A stretch of DNA of 64,000 nucleotides from Amycolatopsis cihanbeyliensis (GCF_006715045.1 NZ_VFML01000002.1:1-64000); one strand, 5' to 3'. Counted from the first letter of the stretch, positions 41,525 to 50,395 are shown. Notes: generated by a model from the letters alone, not told the origin. Made by a program: numbers and translations.

Positions 41525-42286
41525 GTGTATGCCGAGGAGCGGCAGCAGGTGATCCTCGAACGGGCCCGCGCCCATGGCAGGGTGGACGTCACCGCGCTCG
41601 CCGACGAGTTCACCGTGACCACGGAGACGATTCGCCGTGACCTGACCATCCTGGAGCGGCACGGCGTGCTCCGGCGGGTGCACGGTGGGGCCATCCCGGT
41701 GGAGCGGCTCGGCTTCGAGCCCGCCCTCGCCACGCGCGAGGGCGTGATGATGACCGAGAAGGTCCGGATCGCCAAGGCCGCGCTCGCCGAACTGCCCGCG
41801 GAGGGCAGTATCCTGCTCGACGCCGGGTCCACCACCGCGCGGCTGGCCGACGAGCTGCCCACCGACCGGGAACTGACCGTGGTCACGCACTCGGTCAACA
41901 TCGCGCTGAGCCTCGCGGCCCGGCCCAACCTGACCCTGATGCTGGTCGGCGGGCGCCTGCGCAGCCGCACGCTCGCCACCGTGGACTCCTGGGCGTTGCA
42001 GGCGCTCGACGCCACCTTCGTCGACGTCGCCTTCATCGCCACCAACGGCATCTCCGCCGAACGCGGCCTGACCACGCCGGATGCCGCCGAGGCCATGATC
42101 AAGCGCGCGGCGATCGCCAGCAGCAGGCGTTGCGTGTTGCTCGCCGACCACACCAAGGTCGGCAACGACTGTTTCACCCGCTTCGCGGAACTCAAGGACA
42201 TCGACACGTTCATCACCGATGACGACGTCGACCCCGCGACGCTGGAGGAGATCGCGAACGCGGGACCGCGAACGGTCACGGTCTGA
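41525..42286 (+). CDS. DeoR/GlpR family transcriptional regulator (FruR-like)
   Basis: A 253-residue DeoR-type repressor. The N-terminal winged helix has the family signature (VDVTALADEFTVTTETIRRD LTILE, then GVLRRVHGGA), and the C-terminal sugar-phosphate effector domain includes DAGSTTARLADEL, VGGRLRSRT and a C-terminal LADHTKVGNDCF segment. GTG 41525 follows GGAAGGAGCG at good spacing and gives MYAEERQQVILE, the usual start of the family. It is likely to control the nearby fructokinase and sense a fructose phosphate. The unusual point is the arrangement: regulator and kinase are on opposite strands with a DUF5988 gene between them. Confidence 0.87.
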   Translation: MYAEERQQVILERARAHGRVDVTALADEFTVTTETIRRDLTILERHGVLRRVHGGAIPVERLGFEPALATREGVMMTEKVRIAKAALAELPAEGSILLDAGSTTARLADELPTDRELTVVTHSVNIALSLAARPNLTLMLVGGRLRSRTLATVDSWALQALDATFVDVAFIATNGISAERGLTTPDAAEAMIKRAAIASSRRCVLLADHTKVGNDCFTRFAELKDIDTFITDDDVDPATLEEIANAGPRTVTV

Positions 42287-42519
42287 CCCGCACCGGCCGC
42301 CACCCGCGGGCAGGCCAACGTCGTCGACACGCGGCTTGCGCAACCACGTCGAGCTCAACCTCAGGGTCGGCGGGGACGACTCCTGGACCGTCACCCGTGC
42401 GCCACGGCGCCCACCGCGCCGATCGCGGTCCCCCGCGAGGCACAGCGCGGTTAGGATTGGTGACGTTCCGAGGTCGCAACGGGCGCGGGGCTGTGCACTG
42501 AGGAGGCGTCATCGTCGGG

Positions 42520-45500
42520 TTGGAAGAGGCACTTCTCAAGGTCGGTGGCGCGATGGCCGGGCGCGCGGCGCGGGCATGGCTGAACAACCGCGCCGCGGAC
42601 GAGCGGCGCGGCATGGAACTGACGGAGTTGATCGCCCACCGCTATCCGCTCATTCGTCATCGCAGGGAGTTCCGCCGCCGGCTCGAGGAGATCGAGGACC
42701 AGGTGACCGAACGGCTCCTGCCGCTGTGCGAGCGGGAGTTCCACGGGCTGGACGAGGGGGAACGGGTCGCCGCGCTCACCGCCGTCGCGGACGCGATCGA
42801 GAACGCCGACCTCTCCGACGAGACGATGTTCCGCCTGGACATCGACCCCATCGCGCTCGCCAGGGAGATCCGCAGGCAAGTGCCGCAGGCGACCCACCAG
42901 GCGGCGCTGTCCGAGTCCGCCGCCGAACTGTTCGGCCTCGTTCTCGACCAGACCTGCTACTACCTCGCCCACCTGATCCGCGAACTGCCCGAGTTCCAGC
43001 CCCGGGCGGCTGTCGAGACCCTGTCCAGGCTGTCCGGGATCGCCCGACAGATCGGCGAGGTACTGGAACGCCTTCCCGTGGCCTCGCTCGACCGGATCAC
43101 CGGCACCGACGACGACGAGGAATTCCGCAACCGGTACGGCGAACTGGTCAGCTCGCTCTACGATCGCCTGGACATCCTTGGCATCACCACGAACTACTAC
43201 GAGCCGTCGGTCACCCTCACCGTCGCTTACCTCAGCCTGACGGCCTCGACCGGTGGCACGGAGTCGAGGGTGCGCGAGAACCCCATGCCCGAGCCGCATC
43301 GGTTGGACTCCACCGAGCTTCGCTCGCAGGTCGTCCGGGTCGAGGACGCGCTCGGGCACAAGCAACGGGTTCTCATCCAGGGAGACGCGGGCGCAGGCAA
43401 GAGCACGCTGCTGCAGTGGTTGGCCGTCACCGCGGTTCGGCAACGGTTCGTGGGCTCGCTCACCGGCTGGAACGGCCTCGTACCGTTTCTGATCCGGCTG
43501 CGGGACTTCGCCGATCGCGCACTGCCGGACGGCGAGGAGATCCTGCTCCACGCCAACGCCCCGCAATGGGGCATCGTGCCCGAGGGCTGGGTGCACCGGA
43601 TCGCCGACGCCGGCCGCGCCCTCTTTCTGATTGACGGCGTCGACGAGCTGCCCGAACAGGACCGGGCAGGCGTCCGGTCCTGGCTGCGGGCAATCATCCT
43701 TCGCTACCCCGGCTGCCGGCTCGTGGTGACCTCCCGCCCCTCGGACCTCATCGAGCGATGGTTCGCCAAGGACCGGTTCCACCTGGCCACCCTGGAACCC
43801 ATGACGACCGAGGACGTCGGGGTGTTCGTGGACAAATGGCACAGCGCCCTGCTCGACTCCTCGGGGGGTCAGGCCATGGTCCTGCCCTGCCCGCGGGAGG
43901 AGGTGCCGAAACACCAACGTTCCCTGCTCGCACACCTCGCCGCCCGGCCCCACCTCCGTGCCCTTGCCCGTAATCCGTTGCTGTGCGCCATGATCTGCGC
44001 GTTGAACCTGGATCGCCGGGCCAACCTCCCCCGCGACAGGATGACCCTGTACGACGCCGCCCTGGACATGTTGCTGGAGCGCCGGGACGCGGAGAAGCAG
44101 GTCCTCGCCGGCAGTGAGATCCAGCTGACTGCGGTGGAGAAACGGGCATTGCTGCGTGCGCTGGCCTGGTGGCTCAACGAGAACCGTCGTACCGAGATGT
44201 CCCGGGAAGAGGCTATCTACCAGCTACAACTCAAGATCGGCACGATGCCCGGCGTGACCCAGCCGCCCGCGGACGTGCTCACCTACCTGCTCGAACGCAG
44301 CGGCTTGCTCCGGCAACCGGTACTCGGCCGGGTGGACTTCGTGCACCGCACCTTCCAGGAGTTTCTCGCCGCGAAGGAGGTCGTGGAGCGCGACAGCATC
44401 GACCTGCTGGTCAACAACGCCACCTCCGACCTGTGGCGCGAGACGGTGCTGATGGCCTGCGCACACGCGACGGCTCCCCAGCGCGACCGCCTGCTGAGCG
44501 GGATCCTGAACAACGCCTACGCCATGTACCGGACCCCGGAGGTGAGCCAGCGCCGGCAGCTGATGTTGCTGGCGGCGGCCTGCCTCGAGATCGCCGTCGA
44601 GGTCTCCGCCCGGGTGATCGCCGAGGTCGAACGGTGCCTGACCGAACTGTTACCGCCGACCAGCTACGAGGAGGTGAACACGCTCGCCACCGTGGGATCG
44701 TCCCTCTTCCGGGTCCTGCCGGCGGACCTGCGGGACATGGATCCGCTGAGCGCGGTGCTCACGGTCCGCACCGTGGCACTGTCGAATGAACCCAGCACGC
44801 TGGAGGTACTGCGGCGCTACGCGCGGGACCGGCGCTGGGAGGTCCAGGACGAGATCATGACCTGTGCCAGGTACTTCGACCTCGACGAGTACACCGGTCG
44901 AGTGCTCGCCGACGCACCGTTCTTCGATCACGGCGTGGAGATCAGGGAGCACGCGTGGCTGCCCTACCTCGACCGGTTTCGCGACGTCGAGCAGATTCGC
45001 GTGCTGCTCCACCCGGACCGGCTCGACGATCTGAGCATCTTTGCCAGAACGAGGAAACTGCACGGGCTGCTCGTCGGCGTGGTCGGCGACTGCGATCTGA
45101 CGCCGCTGGAAGAACAAGGGAACCTCGAGTATCTCAACCTCACCTGCGATGGCGCTTTCGCCGGACTGTCCACACTGGCCGGGCTACCGTCGATGACGGA
45201 GCTGGTGCTCACCCCGGGTGAGCCGATCGACGATCTCGACTTCCTGCCCGCGCTCACCGGCCTGACCCGGCTGGAGATCGCCAACCTGGACCCCGGTGCG
45301 GAACTGACCACCGTCACCACCCTGCGCAACCTGCGCTCCCTCGGCCTGCGTGGCTGCCGAGCGCCGGTCGACACCGGCGCCCTCGCCGGACTGCCCCAGT
45401 TGGAGCGCCTCGACCTGCGCGACTGCGGCGACGGCCTGGACCTCTCCCCGCTGTCCGGTCGCAGGGTGCGCGTGTTGTTGAACCGGGGACAGGCCGTGCG

Positions 45501-45546
45501 CGGACTGTCCGAACTCGACGCCGACGCGGAGATCCAGCGGTTCTGA
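42520..45546 (+). CDS. NACHT-domain NTPase with leucine-rich-repeat-like tail (bacterial NLR-like)
   Basis: A 1,008-residue STAND protein. Residues 1-260 are a helical N-terminal domain of the kind found before bacterial NACHT modules. The NACHT NTPase has Walker A GDAGAGKSTLLQW (about 288-300) and Walker B ALFLIDGVDELPE (about 367-379), followed by helical winged-helix regions. Residues from about 863 form several leucine-rich units (NLEYLNL, LTRLEIANL, LRSLGLRGC, LERLDLRDC). Bacterial NACHT proteins include anti-phage immune sensors, so defence is a reasonable inference; no effector domain (nuclease, TIR, protease) is fused. The start is unclear: AGGAGG at 42501 is 13-14 bases before the TTG at 42520; an in-frame ATC lies closer, and the first in-frame ATG is at 42553. 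Confidence 0.88.
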   Translation: MEEALLKVGGAMAGRAARAWLNNRAADERRGMELTELIAHRYPLIRHRREFRRRLEEIEDQVTERLLPLCEREFHGLDEGERVAALTAVADAIENADLSDETMFRLDIDPIALAREIRRQVPQATHQAALSESAAELFGLVLDQTCYYLAHLIRELPEFQPRAAVETLSRLSGIARQIGEVLERLPVASLDRITGTDDDEEFRNRYGELVSSLYDRLDILGITTNYYEPSVTLTVAYLSLTASTGGTESRVRENPMPEPHRLDSTELRSQVVRVEDALGHKQRVLIQGDAGAGKSTLLQWLAVTAVRQRFVGSLTGWNGLVPFLIRLRDFADRALPDGEEILLHANAPQWGIVPEGWVHRIADAGRALFLIDGVDELPEQDRAGVRSWLRAIILRYPGCRLVVTSRPSDLIERWFAKDRFHLATLEPMTTEDVGVFVDKWHSALLDSSGGQAMVLPCPREEVPKHQRSLLAHLAARPHLRALARNPLLCAMICALNLDRRANLPRDRMTLYDAALDMLLERRDAEKQVLAGSEIQLTAVEKRALLRALAWWLNENRRTEMSREEAIYQLQLKIGTMPGVTQPPADVLTYLLERSGLLRQPVLGRVDFVHRTFQEFLAAKEVVERDSIDLLVNNATSDLWRETVLMACAHATAPQRDRLLSGILNNAYAMYRTPEVSQRRQLMLLAAACLEIAVEVSARVIAEVERCLTELLPPTSYEEVNTLATVGSSLFRVLPADLRDMDPLSAVLTVRTVALSNEPSTLEVLRRYARDRRWEVQDEIMTCARYFDLDEYTGRVLADAPFFDHGVEIREHAWLPYLDRFRDVEQIRVLLHPDRLDDLSIFARTRKLHGLLVGVVGDCDLTPLEEQGNLEYLNLTCDGAFAGLSTLAGLPSMTELVLTPGEPIDDLDFLPALTGLTRLEIANLDPGAELTTVTTLRNLRSLGLRGCRAPVDTGALAGLPQLERLDLRDCGDGLDLSPLSGRRVRVLLNRGQAVRGLSELDADAEIQRF

Positions 45547-45590
45547 GCCCGGCCAGGAGACACCCGCGGCGGGGTCACGGCGTACGCGGC

Positions 45591-46562
45591 TCACGTGACG
45601 AACAGGGTGAACGCCGCGGTGTGCAACCGCCCACCGGCGCGGAACTCCAGGAACAGCCGGTGCTCGCCACGTTCGGCGAACTGGGCGTGGAAGGTCAACT
45701 CCGCCGGTGCCTGCCCGTCGCCCGGGCTTTCGATCGGGTGCATGTGCGTGACCGACTGGCTGAGCGTGTGGAACGCGGAGACATGGGCATAGGCGCCCAG
45801 GTAGGTCCCCAGGTCACCGACCGGCGCGCCGTCCGGTCCGGTGATCGCGAAGCGGAGCTGGTTGACCTGTTTGGCGATCGGCTGCGCCGGACCGTCCGGC
45901 CTGGTCACGGTGTACGGGCCCGCCCGAGCGGAGGCCGCGGGCGGTGGCAGGGTCGCCGGGGTGGTGTCGCCCGGGATGATGATGTTGCGCCCGAGCACGA
46001 TCGGATGGCTGGGATCGGCACTGCCCACGGGCACGAACTCCGCGTACATCCGGTAGGTGCCGCCATCGGGGATGTCGATCGTGGTACGCCACAGGTCGCC
46101 GGCCGGCTCCGGATGCACGTGCTGGTAAGCCGCCATGTCGTCCCGGACGACGAAGAAGTGCAGCAGCTTCGTGGCGTTGCGTTCGAAGCTGGTCTCCGGC
46201 ATACCGCCGGGACCGATGATGCGGAACTCGAGCCGCTGGTCGTCACCCGGCTCGGTCGGCACCGTCTCGGGCACCATCCGGAAACCGCGCTCGGAGTCGC
46301 TGAGCCCGTCACTGTGCGGCTGGGTCGGCGAAGCGGGACCAGACATGCCCGGCATGCCCGACATGCCAGCCATGTCGGCCTGCGGAGAGCCGCTGCCGGA
46401 CGGGCTGACCGAGACGGCCAGGGCGACGGCGGCACCGGTGACCACGAGCACCGCCACGGCAAGGGTCGCCTTCGTCGCAGGCCGGGTACGGCGTAGCGAG
46501 AACCTCCGCCCCTCGCCCTGCGCGGGCGAGGGACCGGAGGCCTCGGTGGACTCCTCGCTCAT
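45591..46562 (-). CDS. Membrane-anchored Met/His-rich extracytoplasmic protein, possible copper binding
   Basis: A 323-residue protein with one N-terminal transmembrane segment (about 31-50, ATLAVAVLVVTGAAVALAV) after a basic cytoplasmic start. A methionine-rich stretch MAGMSGMPGMSG follows, then two beta-rich extracellular regions with scattered histidines (YQHVHPEP, AYAHVSAFH, VTHMHPIE). Met/His patterns like this are common in extracytoplasmic copper-handling proteins; I do not recognise a named family. Its ATG lies 2 bases after the stop of the upstream LVIVD-protein gene (TGA-GG-ATG), so translation is coupled and the two probably act together outside the cell. It converges on the NACHT gene, 44 bases away. 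Confidence 0.75.
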   Translation of the reverse strand: MSEESTEASGPSPAQGEGRRFSLRRTRPATKATLAVAVLVVTGAAVALAVSVSPSGSGSPQADMAGMSGMPGMSGPASPTQPHSDGLSDSERGFRMVPETVPTEPGDDQRLEFRIIGPGGMPETSFERNATKLLHFFVVRDDMAAYQHVHPEPAGDLWRTTIDIPDGGTYRMYAEFVPVGSADPSHPIVLGRNIIIPGDTTPATLPPPAASARAGPYTVTRPDGPAQPIAKQVNQLRFAITGPDGAPVGDLGTYLGAYAHVSAFHTLSQSVTHMHPIESPGDGQAPAELTFHAQFAERGEHRLFLEFRAGGRLHTAAFTLFVT

Positions 46563-46564
46563 CC

Positions 46565-47851
46565 TCAGATCCTTGGCCGGACCACGAACAGGCCCTGCTC
46601 GATGCTGTTGATGATCACATTTCCGCTGGCGAAGTACGGGTAGACACTCCAGGCACCGTTGAACCTCGCCTCGTTGGACCTCGGGTGGACGTCGAAGTAC
46701 CCGACCTCGCTGAGCCTGCCCTCAGCCACCCGGGAGACATCCAGGATGCGCAGCCCGGACTGGTAGTTGGCCTGGTAGCTGTGGTCGCCCTTGATGTACT
46801 GGTTGTGGTCGATCGACACGACGGGTGCGGTGTAGGTGCCGTGCGGCCTCGGGTTGTCCAGGTCGGTCAGGTCGAACATGTAGGTCTTGGTGCGCCCGTC
46901 CCAGCTTCGCGACTCGTCCAGCTCGTCGTCGTGCACGTAGTAGCGCTGGTCCTCTGTGAACCAACCCTGGTGCGAGTAGGCCACGCCGCTGTAGGCCCGG
47001 CGCGCGATCTGCCTCGGTGCGTCCTTGTCGGTGACGTCGACGATGGTCAGGGTGTCCTCATTGGAGTTGAGGCAGATCTCCCTGCCCTGGTAATCCCGGT
47101 CCGGACCATGGTAGTCGACGCACTGCGCGTCATGGGTGTAGCCGTCCCGCGAGACACAACCCGCGCCGACCGGGTTCTTCGGGTCGGCGATGTTGATCAT
47201 ATGCGGGCCACCGCTGCAGGTGTTGGAACCGACGGCGTACGCGTACCCGCTCTCCTCGTTGATCACGATGTTGTGCGCGGGCCCGAACCTGGAGTACTGC
47301 GCGTCGACTCGGAACGTCTGCGGGGAGGACACGCCACGCAGCCGGGTCAGGTCGAACACCTGCATGCCGTGTCCCCTGATCGCGTCCGCGACGACGAAGG
47401 CGTGGTTGCGGTGAACCTTGACGTCCCGCCAGCTACTGGTACCGCCGTTGGACGGCAGGTTGCCGAGGTACCGCGGGTTGACCGGATCGGTCACATCGAC
47501 GAAGGCGGTGCCGTTGGTACGCCCGAGGAGCGCGTATTCCCGGTTGGTCGCCGGGTCCGTCCAACCCCAGATATCGTTGCCCTGCCCACCGCCGATCGAA
47601 CTCAGCGGAAGCGTGCTCTGCAGGTCGACGTTGCGGCACGGGTAGCGGTCCGCCATGCCGTTCTGACACGACACAGCGCTGCCCCGCACCGCCGGTACCC
47701 GTTCGGTGGGTATTCGGTCGTTCTCGTATGCCTGCGCGGCGGCCTTACCCTCCGGGGTGTCCGGATCATGTGCGGAGGCCGGTATCACCGACATCGCGAG
47801 TGCGGCCGCGGTCACGGCCACCAACGCGATCGGGTTCCGAGAGAGACGCAT
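46565..47851 (-). CDS. Secreted LVIVD-repeat protein, choice-of-anchor B family
   Basis: A 428-residue exported protein with a Sec signal peptide (MRLSRNPIALVAVTAAALA, cleavage near SAHDPD). The rest is a beta-propeller-like series of LVIVD-type units (TAFVDVTDPVNPRYLG, DTLTIVDVTDKDAPRQIA, MFDLTDLDNPRPHG, LRILDVSRVAEG). The family is known from secreted and surface proteins of many bacteria, without an assigned reaction. ATG 47851 is chosen because GAGGAGGAA precedes it and it begins the signal peptide. It is translationally coupled to the Met/His-rich membrane protein downstream. The upstream gap contains a paired CGTATACG element that may be its operator. Confidence 0.85.
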   Translation of the reverse strand: MRLSRNPIALVAVTAAALAMSVIPASAHDPDTPEGKAAAQAYENDRIPTERVPAVRGSAVSCQNGMADRYPCRNVDLQSTLPLSSIGGGQGNDIWGWTDPATNREYALLGRTNGTAFVDVTDPVNPRYLGNLPSNGGTSSWRDVKVHRNHAFVVADAIRGHGMQVFDLTRLRGVSSPQTFRVDAQYSRFGPAHNIVINEESGYAYAVGSNTCSGGPHMINIADPKNPVGAGCVSRDGYTHDAQCVDYHGPDRDYQGREICLNSNEDTLTIVDVTDKDAPRQIARRAYSGVAYSHQGWFTEDQRYYVHDDELDESRSWDGRTKTYMFDLTDLDNPRPHGTYTAPVVSIDHNQYIKGDHSYQANYQSGLRILDVSRVAEGRLSEVGYFDVHPRSNEARFNGAWSVYPYFASGNVIINSIEQGLFVVRPRI

Positions 47852-48224
47852 CGGTTCCTCCTCGACTTGCGCGACGCGGCGGCCGGATCGATCCGGCCGC
47901 GGCGCCAGGCAAACGAATATCAGAGTCGTTAGGGACGTTAGACCCGGAAAGTCTGCTCCGGAACCTTCTTTCGGATGGCGCAAGGGGCCGTTGCGCTAGG
48001 CACCCGTATCCGTATACGTATCCGTATACGTGGTCCTGGCAGGCGGAGACGGTGGCACGCGGGAGGGCGGCCGCACCGTCCCGCGGGTCGGTGCCGATCC
48101 AGCGAACCGGGACCGTCCACAGTGAACTCCGCGAGCGGCCTCGGCTCCCCGCCACACGGCCGGGCGGCCGGGCGGGATCGCGGTCACCCCGCGGCGCGGA
48201 GGACGCCGTCCCGTCGCGTGGTCG
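47852..48224. promoter_or_regulatory. Upstream region of the LVIVD operon, with the RraA gene's 3' end at its right
   Basis: A 373-base gap without a supportable gene. It should carry the leftward promoter of the LVIVD operon and the end of the RraA transcript. The notable content is the CGTATACG array at 48,005-48,030, about 155-180 bases before the LVIVD start. Nothing else was recognised. Confidence 0.55.
48005..48030. repeat. Two tandem 12-base units forming a paired CGTATACG palindrome
   Basis: CGTATCCGTATA occurs twice in tandem followed by CG. Seen differently, two 8-base palindromes CGTATACG (48011-48018 and 48023-48030) are separated by 4 bases. The even spacing and AT-rich centre in GC-rich surroundings resemble a dimeric-repressor operator, but simple-repeat slippage is also possible. 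Confidence 0.6.
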
Positions 48225-48932
48225 TCATTCCTCGATCGCCCCGCCGATGTCCCGCAGGTGGTCCCGGAAGGTCCAGGACGGGTCCTGCCCACGCCGAGCG
48301 AGGTACTCGCCGAACCGCAACTGCTCGCGCAACGGGACACCCGCGCGAATCCGCTCCGCCTGGACCCGCTCGGTGTCCCTGATCGTCTCCGCGAGGGCAC
48401 AGATCCCGGCTGCCTCACCGGCCGGCAGGAAGAGCACCCCGTCCGCGTCGGCCAGTACCAGGTCCGTGCGATCCACCGACCACTCCCCCACCATGGCCGA
48501 CTCCAGCGCGCCGCCGGCCCGGGCATCGAGCCGCAACGGCCCCGTGGCGAGGGAGCCCGCACTGAACACCGGCAACCCGATCACCCGGATGTCCGCGGTG
48601 TCGCGATGCAGCCCCCAGATCACGATGCCGGCCAGCCCCGCGGCTTTGGCCTCCAGCACGACCAGATCGCCGACGCAGCTCTCGTCCGAGCGCCCGCCGT
48701 TGTCCACCACCAGCACGTCGCCGGGTTCGGCGCGTTCGAGGGCTTCCAGGAACACGTCCACACTTCCGGCGTGCCGGGCCGGCGCCACCCGCCCCGCCAA
48801 CCGGCTCCCGGGCACCACCGCGCGTAGCGGCGCGGGCGCACATCGTACCGGGACTCCGGCGCGCAGGCAGGCGTCCGCCAGATGGGCCGTGGTGAGAGTG
48901 GCGAACCTCCGCACGAGTTCGTCGTGGTCCAT
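48225..48932 (-). CDS. RraA-like / 4-hydroxy-4-methyl-2-oxoglutarate aldolase family protein
   Basis: A 235-residue protein of the RraA/HMG-aldolase fold. It shows TLTTAHLADACLRAG at the start, then GDVLVVDNGG...CVGDLVVLEAKAAGLAGIVIWGLHRD, where the glycine-rich loop and the RD pair correspond to the family's metal and substrate site. Members cleave 4-carboxy- or 4-methyl-4-hydroxy-2-oxoacids or act as RNase E inhibitors; in actinomycetes catabolic aldolase activity is more likely. ATG 48932 shares its A with the stop of the cupin gene (TAATG), so the two are translationally coupled. An in-frame start at 48953 is less likely because it lies inside the cupin gene. Confidence 0.78.
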   Translation of the reverse strand: MDHDELVRRFATLTTAHLADACLRAGVPVRCAPAPLRAVVPGSRLAGRVAPARHAGSVDVFLEALERAEPGDVLVVDNGGRSDESCVGDLVVLEAKAAGLAGIVIWGLHRDTADIRVIGLPVFSAGSLATGPLRLDARAGGALESAMVGEWSVDRTDLVLADADGVLFLPAGEAAGICALAETIRDTERVQAERIRAGVPLREQLRFGEYLARRGQDPSWTFRDHLRDIGGAIEE

Positions 48933-49339
48933 TACGGCCGCCCGCCGGTCCACGCGGGGTGTCCGGTGGTGACCTCGACATGGCCGGGGACCTCCTCGTG
49001 GCTGTCGCCCACCGACGAGGTCCCGGCCGGTTCCACCAGCAGCACCGCTGCCTCGGCCCGCGCGGACGGCTTGTGGAACACGCCGCGGGGCACCACGAAC
49101 ACCGAGCCCCGGGGCAGGGTGACCACCCGCTCGCCACCGTTCTCGCGCAGCGCGATGTCGATCTCACCGTCCAGCACGAGGAAGAACTCGTCGGTGCGTT
49201 CGTGCGCATGCCAGACGTGCTCGCCGGAGAACCGGGCGAGCCGAACGTCGTAGTCGTTGATCCGCGCGATGATCCGCGGGCTCCAGATCGCGTCGAAGCC
49301 GGCGAGGGCTGCCTCGAGGTCGATGGGGTGACTGCTCAT
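48932..49339 (-). CDS. Single-domain cupin protein
   Basis: A 135-residue cupin. Motif 1 is visible as HVWHAHERTDEFFLVLDGEI (two His and one Glu of the metal site), with motif 2 as LPRGSVFVVPRGVFHKP (third His). Cupins of this size bind a metal and act as small isomerases, dioxygenases or sensors; the substrate is not evident. ATG 49339 starts MSSHPIDLEAAL. The gene overlaps the downstream RraA-like gene by one base (TAATG) and is divergent, across 51 bases, from a GlxA-type regulator that probably controls both. Confidence 0.85.
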   Translation of the reverse strand: MSSHPIDLEAALAGFDAIWSPRIIARINDYDVRLARFSGEHVWHAHERTDEFFLVLDGEIDIALRENGGERVVTLPRGSVFVVPRGVFHKPSARAEAAVLLVEPAGTSSVGDSHEEVPGHVEVTTGHPAWTGGRP

Positions 49340-49390
49340 GCGCTCATCCTCACCCTGGCCAGAGCCGGCCACCAGTGCTAGGAATCGCAT

Positions 49391-50395
49391 ATGTCGCAAG
49401 ATTTCTCGCATCGGGTCGCGGTGCTCGTGGACGAGGGTTCCAACCCGTTCGAGCTGGGCGTGACCACCGAGCTGTTCGGGCTGCGCCGCCCCGAGCTCGA
49501 CCGGCCGTGGTACGAGTTCACGCTCTGCGCCGCGAAGCCGGACATTCGGATGCATCTCGGTATGCTCACCCTCGCCGAGGTCGCCGGCCTCGACGCGGCC
49601 GATGCGGCGGACACGCTGATCGTGCCCAACCGACCGGATCCGCACCATCCCACCCAGCCGGCGGCGCTGGCCGCGATCGCCCGCGCCGCCGAGCGCGGCG
49701 CGCGGCTGGTCAGCTTCTGCACCGGCGCCTTCACGCTGGCCGAAGCCGGGGTGCTGGAAGGGCGGAGAGCCACCACGCACTGGCGCTGGGTCGAGGAGTT
49801 CGCCCGCCGCTACCCCCGGCTCCGGCTCGAGCCCGATGTGCTGTTCGTGGACGACAACCCGGTGTTCACGGCGGCGGGCAGCGCCGCCGCGCTGGATCTG
49901 GGCCTGCATCTGATCCAGCGGGACCACGGAGCCGAGGTCACCAACGCGGTCAGCAGGCGGCTGGTCTTCACCGGCCGCCGCGACGGTGGGCAACGGCAGT
50001 TCGTGGAACGTCCGGTGCCCACCGTGCCGGACAGCTCACTCGCACCGGTGCTGGCCTGGGCACAGGAACGGCTGGACCGCCGGCTGACCGTCGCCGACCT
50101 CGCGGCCCGGGCCGCGACCAGCCCGGCCACCCTGCACCGCCGGTTCCGCGCCGAACTGGGCACCACCCCGCTGGCCTGGCTCACCACCGAGCGGGTGGCG
50201 CTGGCCTGCCGGTTGATCGAGCGTGGCGACCTCCAACTCGACCGGGTCGCCGGCGCGAGCGGATTCGGCACCACCGCGAACCTGCGGGCACAACTACGCC
50301 GGCACACCGGGCTGGCGCCCGCGGACTACCGGCGGCGGTTCGGCCGGGCCCCGCGATCCCGTCCCACGGGGGCACCGAACGGATCGCCACGCTGA
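49391..50395 (+). CDS. GlxA-type transcriptional regulator (DJ-1/PfpI-like domain plus AraC HTH)
   Basis: A 334-residue regulator. The N-terminal DJ-1/PfpI-like sensor domain (about 9-190) has the nucleophile-elbow motif SFCTGAFTLAEAG and THWRWVEEF. The C-terminal double helix-turn-helix of AraC type begins near LAWAQERLDRRLTVADLAARAATSPATLHRRF and ends FGTTANLRAQLRRHTGLAPADYRR. Such proteins are usually activators responding to small metabolites. It is divergent from the cupin-RraA pair, 51 bases away, the standard arrangement for a local regulator. ATG 49391 follows AGGAA. Confidence 0.9.
   Translation: MSQDFSHRVAVLVDEGSNPFELGVTTELFGLRRPELDRPWYEFTLCAAKPDIRMHLGMLTLAEVAGLDAADAADTLIVPNRPDPHHPTQPAALAAIARAAERGARLVSFCTGAFTLAEAGVLEGRRATTHWRWVEEFARRYPRLRLEPDVLFVDDNPVFTAAGSAAALDLGLHLIQRDHGAEVTNAVSRRLVFTGRRDGGQRQFVERPVPTVPDSSLAPVLAWAQERLDRRLTVADLAARAATSPATLHRRFRAELGTTPLAWLTTERVALACRLIERGDLQLDRVAGASGFGTTANLRAQLRRHTGLAPADYRRRFGRAPRSRPTGAPNGSPR

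Noticed and set aside
48932..49993. A 353-residue leftward protein including the cupin
   Set aside because: The upstream two thirds are antisense to the GlxA regulator; the cupin has its own ATG at 49,339.
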